From Bacillota bacterium (GTDB taxonomy: Bacteria > Bacillota > Clostridia > Lachnospirales > Cellulosilyticaceae): 56,930 nucleotides of DNA. The position numbers and the translations under genes are program-made. Of the stretch, positions 1 through 6,523 are shown piece after piece. Position 1 is the stretch's first letter; each line of letters begins with the position of its first letter. Under the pieces are notes generated by a model that saw nothing but the letters and a program-made list of their open reading frames with translations, made no database searches and had not been told where the DNA came from. The stretch spans positions 1 through 56,930 of the forward strand of contig JAEYPM010000032.1 of NCBI GenBank assembly GCA_023410675.1, in the 5' to 3' direction.

Positions 1-12
1 AGAATATCTAGT

Positions 13-98
13 AAGCTCTAACACAGTGTTGTCCCCCTATTCTCGTGAGAATTTGTGTTTCTAATGGGACAATACCATATTGTTAGAGCTTTTTCAAT
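13..98 (+). terminator. Nested hairpin, probable terminator
   Basis: An 11-bp stem (13-23 with 81-91) encloses a 7-bp stem (29-35 with 66-72), which in turn encloses a small hairpin (39-44 with 47-52). The outer stem is followed by a short T run on the plus strand (90-94), so it could end a transcript entering from the left of the window. The three-level nesting is more elaborate than a normal intrinsic terminator, so a structured mobile remnant is an alternative. Confidence 0.5.
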
Positions 99-106
99 TT
101 GTAAAT

Positions 107-640
107 TTAACTAGCACAACAAGTTAAGTTATGATAATTAGTAACTAAAACTAAGGTGTCTGTTTCATAAGTAGTGCATTCAAAACCAGATTTTTTAAGA
201 GGAAGGTAAGAAAATACCACATCAAGTAGCTCATCTTGTAAGCCAAATAGGAGTTCATTAGAATGACCAATGACTACCTTAATAGAATTTTTGGGTGATT
301 GATAAAACAGTTTGATTTTTGACTGGAGGAAGGTTTCGTATAGTGCATTTGTACATCCTATACGTAAGTGATTGATATAGTTTACAGTTGAATGAATTTC
401 TTTTATTGAAGCTTCTTCTAACTTTAAGATTCGTTTCGCATAATGATAGAAAATAGTTCCTTCTGGGTTTAAGCGGACTTCTTTATAGCTGCGATCAAAT
501 AATTTAGTGTTTAGTTCATCCTCAAGCTGAGCAATACGTTTTGTTACAGTAGACTGAGAAATGTAAAGATATTCTGATGTTAAGGTAAAATTTTTGAGTT
601 TTGCTAGGACGAGAAAAGTCTTAATGGATTCAGTATTCAT
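107..640 (-). CDS. LysR-family regulator, C-terminally truncated
   Basis: The N-terminus is a typical LysR winged HTH (residues 1-60, with the recognition helix region SQSTVTKRIAQLEDELNTKL), followed by the start of the effector-binding domain. LysR proteins are usually about 290-300 residues; this one stops at 177, so the second half of the co-inducer domain is missing and no continuation is visible in the 106 bases downstream. I chose ATG at 640, which has AGGTGG about 5 bases upstream; the GTG at 649 overlaps that site. The gene is divergent from the methyltransferase gene at 750, the usual arrangement for a LysR target. It may still bind DNA, but it is probably a decaying gene. Confidence 0.8.
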   Translation of the reverse strand: MNTESIKTFLVLAKLKNFTLTSEYLYISQSTVTKRIAQLEDELNTKLFDRSYKEVRLNPEGTIFYHYAKRILKLEEASIKEIHSTVNYINHLRIGCTNALYETFLQSKIKLFYQSPKNSIKVVIGHSNELLFGLQDELLDVVFSYLPLKKSGFECTTYETDTLVLVTNYHNLTCCAS

Positions 641-650
641 AGCAACCACC

Positions 651-685
651 TATTCTAAAATGGAATAATAGTTATTAATATTATT
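651..685. promoter_or_regulatory. Operator-like inverted repeats between LysR gene and tam
   Basis: TATTC at 651-655 and GAATA at 663-667 form an inverted repeat that fits the T-N11-A pattern of LysR sites (T653, A665). A second inverted repeat follows: AATAATA (664-670) with TATTATT (679-685). The position in a divergent intergenic region next to a LysR gene makes a regulator site plausible, although the region is AT-rich and no binding is shown. Confidence 0.4.
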
Positions 686-687
686 CA

Positions 688-717
688 TTATACAAATAAT
701 ATAACTTCTTGTATACT
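688..717 (+). promoter_or_regulatory. Putative promoter of the methyltransferase gene
   Basis: TTATAC (688-693) and TATACT (712-717) are separated by 18 bases and lie upstream of the GGAGG site (738-742) of the gene at 750. The -35 match is weak. Confidence 0.4.
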
Positions 718-749
718 AAAATAAATCATTCATATTTGGAGGTAAAGCT

Positions 750-1520
750 ATGTGGAATTCAGAGATATATAATAAATTTGGTAAAGAGAGACTTCAACCA
801 TCCATCGACTTATTAAACAGAGTAGATATCAATACATGCAATAGGATAATTGACATAGGTTGTGGATCAGGGATGAGTACACTGCCACTAAGAAAAAGAT
901 TCCCAAGTTCAGAGATTATAGGGATTGATTTATCAGAGAATATGTTAGAATCTGCTAAGCATTTAATGGAGGATGTCACATGGATAAAAAGGGATTGCAG
1001 CAAGAAATTAAATGACTTAGGAGCTTTTGATCTTGTTTTTTCTAATGCATTTTTACAATGGGTAGATAATCAAAGTGAATTTATTATGAATACTAAAGAG
1101 TTGTTAGTTGAAAATGGAGTTTTTGCAATTCAAGTTCCAGCATTTGAGGAAATGGAAATTGCACAGATTATAAAAGAAATGGCAGCTGAATTTAATAAAG
1201 AAAAAAAGGTCTTTAATAATATGGATCAAAGTCTTTGTTACAACTATAGCTTAAGAGAATATTACGACATGTTTACCAGGCATTATTCAAAGGTTGAAAT
1301 ATGGCAAACGAATTATATCCATCAAATGAAAGATCAGCATTCTATTATTGAATTCATAAAAGGAACTGCATTATTACCTTATCTTCAACGTTTAAATGAT
1401 ACTGAGGCAAAAGACTTTTTAGACAGAATATATTTAAAAACGAAGCAAAGCTATCCTCAAAGCGAAAATGGATCAGTTTTATTTGAGTTTAAGCGATTAT
1501 TTATTATTGCAAGAAGATAG
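750..1520 (+). CDS. tam: Trans-aconitate 2-methyltransferase-like SAM methyltransferase
   Basis: A class I SAM-dependent methyltransferase of 256 residues, the usual length of the Tam family, which methyl-esterifies trans-aconitate, an inhibitor of aconitase. The SAM-binding glycine motif IDIGCGSGMST is at about residues 36-46, the acidic end of strand 2 (IGIDLSENML) follows, and the family-like block SNAFLQWVDNQ is at about 96-106. The C-terminal FEFKRLFIIARR also matches Tam. GGAGG lies 7 bases before the ATG. It is monocistronic and divergent from the truncated LysR gene, which suggests it was once that regulator's target. The substrate assignment rests on overall resemblance; another small carboxylate could be methylated. 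Confidence 0.8.
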   Translation: MWNSEIYNKFGKERLQPSIDLLNRVDINTCNRIIDIGCGSGMSTLPLRKRFPSSEIIGIDLSENMLESAKHLMEDVTWIKRDCSKKLNDLGAFDLVFSNAFLQWVDNQSEFIMNTKELLVENGVFAIQVPAFEEMEIAQIIKEMAAEFNKEKKVFNNMDQSLCYNYSLREYYDMFTRHYSKVEIWQTNYIHQMKDQHSIIEFIKGTALLPYLQRLNDTEAKDFLDRIYLKTKQSYPQSENGSVLFEFKRLFIIARR

Positions 1521-1574
1521 TGAAAAATAATAATAAATAATAATGAATAAAATAGTACAAATAGTAAATATATT

Positions 1575-1583
1575 TGATATAAT
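1575..1583 (+). promoter_or_regulatory. Extended -10 promoter of the first leader
   Basis: TGATATAAT is an extended -10 element (TG at 1575-1576, TATAAT at 1578-1583). Transcription from it would give a leader of about 190 bases containing the short peptide ORF and RNA switch before the gene at 1781. The -35 region is poorly matched, as expected for extended -10 promoters. Confidence 0.45.
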
Positions 1584-1677
1584 CTTATTAAGAGGTTAGC
1601 CTCAATCATAAAAGGCATAAATATTAGAATAAAGAGAGAAGACTAATTGCTAGAATACTTTTGGAGGAGGATTTTTT

Positions 1678-1704
1678 ATGATGAAATTTATTATGTTTGC
1701 ATAG
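1678..1704 (+). CDS. Leader peptide MMKFIMFA
   Basis: An 8-codon ORF preceded by a very strong GGAGGAGG site about 7 bases upstream. It ends Phe-Ala-TAG, and the stop codon lies inside strand 1 of a downstream hairpin system. A second leader with the same ending (at 2178) precedes the next gene. A strong ribosome binding site on so short an ORF, followed at once by switchable secondary structure, is the hallmark of a regulatory leader peptide such as those of erm and cat genes. The stalling signal, if any, is inferred. Confidence 0.7.
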   Translation: MMKFIMFA

Positions 1705-1777
1705 CAGTAGCTATTGCAATTTTATAATATGAGGTATAGCTACTGCCACCCTAAAGAATTAAGGAATTTAGGAGGCA
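1697..1777 (+). promoter_or_regulatory. Translational attenuator-like RNA switch 1
   Basis: Four strands can be drawn. Strand 1, TTGCATAGC (1697-1705), overlaps the end of the leader ORF and pairs with strand 2, GCTATTGCAA (1710-1719), with one bulge. Alternatively the strand 2 region 1704-1714 pairs perfectly over 11 bp with strand 3 (1736-1746). Strand 3, TGCCACC (1744-1750), can also pair with GGAGGCA (1771-1777), which contains the ribosome binding site of the gene at 1781, with one mismatch. A ribosome held on the leader would mask strand 1, allow 2:3 pairing and so free the binding site. No U run follows, so transcription termination is unlikely. Pairing is seen; regulation is inferred. 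Confidence 0.65.
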
Positions 1778-1780
1778 AAT

Positions 1781-2047
1781 ATGAGCTATAGAAAAGCAGA
1801 AGAAATTCTGCCTATTGAATTAATAGAGTTAATACAAAACTATGTGGATGGCGTAAATATTTATATTCCCAGAAAAGAGAATCAAAGAAAAGAATGGGGA
1901 ACGAACACATTCATACGTAAGGAGTTAGAAGACAGAAACCTTCAGATAGTTACTGACTTTAAACATGGGTATAATGCTGAAGAGTTATCAAATAAATACT
2001 TTTTATCAAGGAAAAGTATTGAGCGTATTTTGCGTGAAATGAAATGA
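1781..2047 (+). CDS. CD3324 family protein (small HTH-like protein)
   Basis: An 88-residue protein that I recognise as the CD3324 family of Clostridia, which has no established function. Residues 1-45 include an Ile/Leu-rich helix and a conserved-looking block GVNIYIPRKENQRKEWG; the C-terminal 30 residues (GYNAEELSNKYFLSRKSIER) read as a helix-turn-helix like that of Mor or sigma region 4 proteins. It may therefore bind DNA. AGGAGG lies 6 bases upstream of the ATG and is the strand that the leader RNA can mask. It is followed by a terminator, so it forms its own transcription unit with the leader peptide. Confidence 0.75.
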   Translation: MSYRKAEEILPIELIELIQNYVDGVNIYIPRKENQRKEWGTNTFIRKELEDRNLQIVTDFKHGYNAEELSNKYFLSRKSIERILREMK

Positions 2048-2060
2048 ATAATGTTAGAGC

Positions 2061-2098
2061 TGAGCTGATTCAAAAAGTGGATTGGCTCAATTTTTTTT
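2061..2098 (+). terminator. Intrinsic terminator after CD3324 gene
   Basis: An 11-bp stem including several G-T pairs (2061-2071 with 2079-2089) is followed by eight T residues (2091-2098). It separates the first leader/gene unit from the second. Confidence 0.8.
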
Positions 2099-2177
2099 AG
2101 AAAAATCTTTAAGGTAGTAATAAAATATAGCGGCTTATAAAATTAAAGTAAAAAATTAATTGTGGAGGAAGAATTTT

Positions 2178-2204
2178 ATGACTACGCCAGTTTATTTTGC
2201 ATAG
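2178..2204 (+). CDS. Leader peptide MTTPVYFA
   Basis: A second 8-codon ORF with GGAGG upstream that also ends Phe-Ala-TAG. The first five codons differ completely from the leader at 1678, but the last residues, the stop codon and the overlapping hairpin strand TTGCATAGC are the same. Conservation of length and ending despite sequence change argues that the peptide or its stop position matters. Confidence 0.7.
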   Translation: MTTPVYFA

Positions 2205-2286
2205 CAAAGGCTATTGCAAATAAAAGTTAAAGAATCATGTAATAGCCCTTTGCACATCCATTTACAAATTTTATAGGAGATGCAAA
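2197..2286 (+). promoter_or_regulatory. Translational attenuator-like RNA switch 2
   Basis: The design matches the switch at 1697. Strand 1 TTGCATAGC (2197-2205) pairs with GCTATTGCAA (2210-2219). Alternatively 2204-2215 pairs with 2241-2253 (about 12 bp with one bulge). Strand 3 continues as TTTGCA (2249-2254) and TCC (2257-2259), which can pair with TGCAAA (2281-2286) and GGA (2276-2278), covering the ribosome binding site and reaching the ATG at 2287. Strands 2, 3 and 4 differ in sequence from the first copy, yet all alternative pairings are kept, which is compensatory change. Control by leader translation is inferred. Confidence 0.65.
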
Positions 2287-2862
2287 ATGAGCTATTTAAG
2301 AAAAATAGAATATACAATACTACCACAGGAATCTTTTAAAATTATAAGGAACTGCCCTAAGTGTGGCACTAAAGCAGTATTTCATAACACAAATTGCTTT
2401 CGCGTGAATGCAAACGGAAATAAAATTGATGTATGGCTAATTTATCAATGTATAAAATGTAAACATACAAATAATTTAACAGTCTATGAAAGATGTAATC
2501 CAAAGAGCATTCTAAAACAAGAATATGAAGGATTTTTAAGTAATTCTAGTTTATTAGCCTTTCAGTATGGAACAGATCCTCAGTTTTTTAAAAGAAACAA
2601 AGCAGAAGTTGATTGGTCTGATATTAGATATCTGATTAGTAGAAAAGATGATATAATAGACATGAATGATCAATGTTTTCAAAAGGATGATTTTTTTGTA
2701 GTTAGAAACAGTCATACCCTAAAAGTACGAACAGATAAAGTAGTATCTGAGATTTTAAGCCTTACCAGGTCAAAAGTTAAAGAATTAATAAATTTAGGGA
2801 TGATTACTGTAGAAGAAGATAAAAAAGAACACACGATTATGATCAAAATTCACAGAGCATAA
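2287..2862 (+). CDS. DUF1062 protein (zinc ribbon plus S4-like C-terminus)
   Basis: A 191-residue protein that I recognise as DUF1062, of unknown function. Two CxxC pairs, CPKC at about 23-26 and CIKC at about 56-59, form a probable zinc ribbon. The C-terminal 50 residues (LKVRTDKVVSEILSLTRSKV and the following ELINLGMITVEE) read like an S4 RNA-binding domain, as in small ribosome-associated proteins. This fits with expression controlled through a ribosome-sensing leader (2178-2286), but a role at the ribosome is inference. The weak GGAGA site is the strand that the leader RNA can mask. Confidence 0.75.
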   Translation: MSYLRKIEYTILPQESFKIIRNCPKCGTKAVFHNTNCFRVNANGNKIDVWLIYQCIKCKHTNNLTVYERCNPKSILKQEYEGFLSNSSLLAFQYGTDPQFFKRNKAEVDWSDIRYLISRKDDIIDMNDQCFQKDDFFVVRNSHTLKVRTDKVVSEILSLTRSKVKELINLGMITVEEDKKEHTIMIKIHRA

Positions 2863-2901
2863 GGCCATCTTAAAAATGTGAATGTATACTGAAAGAATTA
2901 T

Positions 2902-3057
2902 TTGAAGCAAATGTTATCTTCATTAAAGGATTGTGGTTATAAGAAAGCATCACTTGCCGTACAAAAAATTAATTATGCAGTTAAGATGTATACTAATGTG
3001 GGATTTGAAATTGTAGATGAAAATGATCAGGAATATATCATGGTGCACTATTTTTAA
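2902..3057 (+). pseudogene. Remnant of a GNAT acetyltransferase (C-terminal part)
   Basis: In one frame (TTG at 2902, ATG at 2911, stop 3055-3057) the sequence encodes about 50 residues matching the last part of GNAT acetyltransferases: KKASLAVQKINYAVKMYTNV then GFEIVDENDQEYIMV. This is the acetyl-CoA/C-terminal motif B region. An in-frame TGA lies just upstream, the catalytic-fold N-terminus is absent and there is no ribosome binding site, so it is a broken gene fragment. It was probably left when the segment upstream was replaced. Confidence 0.8.
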
Positions 3058-3058
3058 T

Positions 3059-3087
3059 AATACCCCTGTATGAATACAGGGGGTATT
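3059..3087. other. Strong hairpin downstream of the GNAT remnant
   Basis: A 12-bp stem with one bulge (3059-3070 with 3075-3087) and a four-base loop. No T run follows on the plus strand and only a poor one on the minus strand, so it is an imperfect terminator at best. It lies 72 bases before the GNAT start at 3160. Confidence 0.45.
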
Positions 3088-3159
3088 AAAGTGATGAAGT
3101 ATATTTTTATGCGAATGAAAAAAGAGAAATGCCATCCTAATAGAGAAAGGAGCAAATCC

Positions 3160-4035
3160 ATGAAAGAACGTTATACACTAATTAAGGCCTACCAGAAAAA
3201 TGATCACCTTAGAGAAAGCTTTAATGACTTAGCTAAAAGAACCTTTTCGTTAGACTTTGAGGATTGGTACCAAAATGCCTATTGGCAAGATAATTATATT
3301 CCTTATTCTATAGTAGATGAGGATAGGATAGTCGCCAATGTTTCAATAAGTCCAATGAAATTTTTACATAACAAACAGGTCTTTCATCTTATTGAGCTAG
3401 GAACGGTTATGACAGATGAAGCTTATAAAAATAAAGGATTGATTAGGCAGCTAATGGGTGAAATCGAACGGGACTATGAAAATAAAGTTGATGGCTATTT
3501 TCTATTTGCTAATAAAAGTGTATTAGACTTTTATCCTAAGTTTGGGTATAAAAAAATGAAGGAGTATGAATATTTTAAGGATGTTAGCAATGACACTGAA
3601 ATGACTGCTGAAAAAATATCAATAGAGGATAGAAAGACAAGAAGGCAGTTTGAAGAGGCAATAAGAACGAGCCATATCCAAAATAGTTTTTATATGAAAG
3701 ATAACTTAGAGCTGATCATGTTCTATGCTACTAAATTTATGTCTCATAATATTTATAATATAGAAAGTGAAAATGCCTATGTTATAGCTGAAGTTGATAA
3801 TGAAGAACTATATTTGTATGATGTTATCACACCAGAACAAGTCGATTTAGATAAAGTTGTCTTCGCCTTCGGGAAGACAATAAAGAAGGTCATATTAGGG
3901 TTTGCACCATTAGAAAAGAAGGATTATGAAGTTAAAGCAATTCCCCAAATAGAGGATGTACTATTTGTAAAAGGAGATGTTTTGCAAATAATAGAGGATA
4001 ATCAGCTAAGATTTCCAGTATTGTCACATACCTAA
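3160..4035 (+). CDS. GNAT-family N-acetyltransferase
   Basis: A 291-residue protein with an N-terminal GNAT fold: the acetyl-CoA-binding region is IELGTVMTDEAYKNKGLIRQ (about residues 85-104), followed by the NKSVLDFYPKFGYKK block. The C-terminal half (about 150-291) resembles the second domain of Eis-like or two-domain GNAT proteins but has no motif I can name. I start it at 3160, which has AGAAAGGAG 7 bases upstream; an upstream in-frame ATG at 3070 lies in a hairpin loop without a binding site. Substrate unknown. A terminator follows directly. Confidence 0.75.
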   Translation: MKERYTLIKAYQKNDHLRESFNDLAKRTFSLDFEDWYQNAYWQDNYIPYSIVDEDRIVANVSISPMKFLHNKQVFHLIELGTVMTDEAYKNKGLIRQLMGEIERDYENKVDGYFLFANKSVLDFYPKFGYKKMKEYEYFKDVSNDTEMTAEKISIEDRKTRRQFEEAIRTSHIQNSFYMKDNLELIMFYATKFMSHNIYNIESENAYVIAEVDNEELYLYDVITPEQVDLDKVVFAFGKTIKKVILGFAPLEKKDYEVKAIPQIEDVLFVKGDVLQIIEDNQLRFPVLSHT

Positions 4036-4056
4036 TTGCAGTATATGTTTATAGAA

Positions 4057-4092
4057 AATTGTGTTAAAATAAATCTTAACACAATTTTTTTT
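4057..4092 (+). terminator. Intrinsic terminator
   Basis: A perfect 11-bp stem (4057-4067 with 4076-4086) is followed by a run of T residues (4085-4092), just after the GNAT gene. Confidence 0.85.
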
Positions 4093-4123
4093 AATAATAT
4101 AAACTAAGTGAAGGGGAAGCAAA

Positions 4124-5053
4124 ATGAAAAATAATCCTCTATATCAAGACGTTAGAAACTGGATTTATCGTAATGCAAGAGCAATAGAATTAACGCTATG
4201 GAAGTATTTTTTTGAAAAGGGGCGTAAGGAAGATGTATTAGATGCATTAGCAGTCTATCAAAACGACGATGGTGGTTTTGGACATGCATTAGAAGCAGAT
4301 AGTTGGAACCCGTACTCATCACCCTATACAACCCTACATGCTATTCATCTATTAAAAAGTATTGACTATACAAACTTAAGTCATCCTATATATCAAGGTA
4401 TTATAAAATACCTTCAGTCTGAGCAGCATTTTATGGAATATGGATGGCGATTTAATATTCCTACGAATGATCATTACCCCCATGCACCTTGGTGGAACTA
4501 TAGTGAAGAAGCAAATCATACAGAGAGTATAGGTCTTTCAGCAGGACTTGCATCATTTGTTTTACAAAATATGAGTAAGGATACAGCTTTATATAAAAAA
4601 GTATTAAGTCTAGTGGATGATCTCATTAAGAAAATGCTTTATGAAGATAGTTTTGGTGATATGGGCATAGGAGGCTTTATTGTGCTTGTAGATACTTTAA
4701 AAAGAGTGATGCCCGATAGTAATAATTATGACGAATTACAGACTAGGCTTAATCAGTTGGTAAAAAAATCCATAGAGCACGATACTACAAAATGGCAGTT
4801 CTATGGCGTTCGTCCATCAAACTATATAACATCTCCAAATAGTATTTATTATGAAGATAACAAAGAAATTGTACATAAAGAATTAGATTATCTATTAAAG
4901 ACAAAGTCAGCTGGTGATGTATGGGGCATTACTTGGACATGGTTTGATAACATGGACAAGTATGCTAAAGAGTTTGCAGTGAGTGAAAATTGGTGGAAGG
5001 CATATAAGGCAATAGAGAAAATGAAATTTTTATGGAATTTTCAAGTGCTATAA
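4124..5053 (+). CDS. Alpha/alpha-toroid (prenyltransferase/squalene-oxidase repeat-like) protein
   Basis: A 309-residue soluble protein without signal peptide. The block ALAVYQNDDGGFGHALEADS (about 43-62) is typical of the helical repeats in prenyltransferase/terpene-cyclase-type toroids, where QNxDGGF-type turns recur. Asp, His and Trp residues are frequent (PHAPWWNYSEE, WGITWTWFDNMDKYA), which suggests a carbohydrate- or isoprenoid-like pocket. No catalytic DxDD motif is visible, so cyclase activity is not supported. GGGGAAG lies before the ATG. It appears monocistronic between a terminator and the XRE gene. Function unknown; the fold assignment is moderate. Confidence 0.6.
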   Translation: MKNNPLYQDVRNWIYRNARAIELTLWKYFFEKGRKEDVLDALAVYQNDDGGFGHALEADSWNPYSSPYTTLHAIHLLKSIDYTNLSHPIYQGIIKYLQSEQHFMEYGWRFNIPTNDHYPHAPWWNYSEEANHTESIGLSAGLASFVLQNMSKDTALYKKVLSLVDDLIKKMLYEDSFGDMGIGGFIVLVDTLKRVMPDSNNYDELQTRLNQLVKKSIEHDTTKWQFYGVRPSNYITSPNSIYYEDNKEIVHKELDYLLKTKSAGDVWGITWTWFDNMDKYAKEFAVSENWWKAYKAIEKMKFLWNFQVL

Positions 5054-5081
5054 AGTTAGTTTTAATTAGATAAGTAAGGTT

Positions 5082-5123
5082 CGTTTAACACAGATGTTAA
5101 GTATAAGTGACAATGTTCAAACG
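5082..5123. promoter_or_regulatory. Nested inverted repeats upstream of the XRE gene
   Basis: TTAACA-CAGA-TGTTAA (5085-5100) is a perfect dyad. It sits inside a wider repeat, CGTTTAACA (5082-5090) with TGTTCAAACG (5114-5123). Repeats like this upstream of a small XRE regulator gene are candidate autoregulatory operators. Confidence 0.4.
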
Positions 5124-5177
5124 CTAACTGGTAGAGGTGATCGACATATAATGACATAATGGATTTGGGGTGGGAAG

Positions 5178-5555
5178 ATGAGCTTTGGAAAAAGGTTATT
5201 CACATTACGAAAAGAAAAAAATATATCTCAAGAAGAGCTGGGAGGATACTTAAATGTATCAAGACAAACCATATCAAAATGGGAACTAGGTGAAACAACG
5301 CCTGAAATGGAAAAACTCATACTGATGTCTGAGTTTTTTAATGTATCACTCGATGAATTAATCAAAGGAGAAAAATCAGAGCTAGAAACACCAGAGCAAG
5401 AAAAATCAGGGCAAAAAACATCAGAGTCTAAGAAGGAAAAGAATGCTGTGATTTACGCATTGAAAATTGTTGGTATGGTAATAGGGGCGTTAGTATTTAT
5501 TGAAGTTCTTGTAATGGCCATATATTTTTTGACGAACGGTTTTCCACCACTATAA
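5178..5555 (+). CDS. XRE-family transcriptional regulator with C-terminal membrane segment
   Basis: A 125-residue protein. Residues 5-62 are a Cro/C1-type HTH (EELGGYLNVSRQTISKWELG, then MSEFFNVSLDELIKG). A charged linker (about 64-88) leads to a single membrane segment at about 91-117. Such membrane-anchored XRE regulators are common in Firmicutes next to membrane-protein genes. The CPBP protease gene starts 17 bases downstream, so the two form an operon; a sensor/immunity pair is plausible but inferred. GGGTGGGAAG precedes the ATG. Confidence 0.85.
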   Translation: MSFGKRLFTLRKEKNISQEELGGYLNVSRQTISKWELGETTPEMEKLILMSEFFNVSLDELIKGEKSELETPEQEKSGQKTSESKKEKNAVIYALKIVGMVIGALVFIEVLVMAIYFLTNGFPPL

Positions 5556-5572
5556 TTTAGAGGAGAACATCT

Positions 5573-6466
5573 ATGAAAAAAACCGAGGATATGTCATCAA
5601 TTGTATATGTCATAAAAAAACTGTTAGCATTGATAATCATCATGGTTATATCATCAATTCTAGCAGAAGGGATCGTTATTATTGCACATTACATCATGGG
5701 GTATAATGTTTTGAATGGAGAAATATTACCTATGGAAATAATGTTGCTCATGAAATACTATGGTTATTCAATATTTATACTAATAACAATTATATATTGT
5801 AAATTTATTGAAAAACGTTCTATAAAGTCTATGGGCTTTAATAAGAAGGTTTTTGATTATTTAAAAGGTATGTTGGTTGGGATAATATTACTAGTCCTAT
5901 CAATTATTATAACAATACTAGCAGGAAGTATTTCATATCATGGAATTTATAAAGATATTAATTATTTCATGATTGTTCTATTTTGGGGTGCATTTATGAT
6001 TCAGGGAGCAATGGAAGAAACTTTGTGTAGAGGATTTTTGATGATTTCCCTTATGCAAAAAATTTCTATACCATTTGCTATTTTTATTAGCTCCTTAGTA
6101 TTTATGATTCCTCATTTTTCTTCTCTTTTTGGAGGAGAATTGATTTATAGTTTTTTTGGAATAGTTAATCTGTTCTTAGTATCTATTATATTTTCTTTGC
6201 TTATTATGAATAAGAAAACCATATGGATAGCGTGTGGCATGCATAGCTTTTGGAATTTTTGCCTATTTAATATTTTCGGGCTGAACTTAAGTGGGACACA
6301 AAAGACAATAGCAGTTTTTAATTTGGGCATAGATACTAAGAATATTTTAAATGGGGGGACATATGGCATTGAAGCAAGTGCTATAACCACAGTAGTTTTG
6401 AGCGTATATGTAGGGCATCTTATTTTAAAAGTTAGAAAGATTAAATGTGAAAGTATAGAGATTTAG
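5573..6466 (+). CDS. CPBP-family intramembrane metalloprotease
   Basis: A 297-residue polytopic membrane protein. The family motifs are present: EETLCR (EExxxR, about residue 147), the following FIPH-like block MIPHF and HSFWN (HxxxN, about residue 222), which together supply the metal ligands of Abi/CPBP proteases (the Rce1-like group). These proteins act in bacteriocin immunity or processing of peptides and prenylated substrates. It forms an operon with the membrane-anchored XRE gene just upstream (17-base gap, AGAGGAG site). No bacteriocin gene is visible nearby, so a self-immunity role is not supported by context beyond the XRE partner. Confidence 0.85.
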   Translation: MKKTEDMSSIVYVIKKLLALIIIMVISSILAEGIVIIAHYIMGYNVLNGEILPMEIMLLMKYYGYSIFILITIIYCKFIEKRSIKSMGFNKKVFDYLKGMLVGIILLVLSIIITILAGSISYHGIYKDINYFMIVLFWGAFMIQGAMEETLCRGFLMISLMQKISIPFAIFISSLVFMIPHFSSLFGGELIYSFFGIVNLFLVSIIFSLLIMNKKTIWIACGMHSFWNFCLFNIFGLNLSGTQKTIAVFNLGIDTKNILNGGTYGIEASAITTVVLSVYVGHLILKVRKIKCESIEI

Positions 6467-6523
6467 AAGTAAATATGAAATAATATAATAAGGATTCTTG
6501 ATAACTGATATAGGAGTGATTGA

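Noticed and set aside
13..98. Hammerhead-type ribozyme
   Set aside because: The conserved CTGATGA and GAAA core sequences are absent.
1697..2253. The leader hairpins as intrinsic terminators
   Set aside because: No T run follows strand 3 in either copy, whereas strand 3 can pair with the ribosome binding site, so translational control fits better.
3070..3159. N-terminal extension of the GNAT gene at 3160
   Set aside because: The ATG at 3070 lies in a hairpin loop without a ribosome binding site, and the extension has no GNAT similarity.
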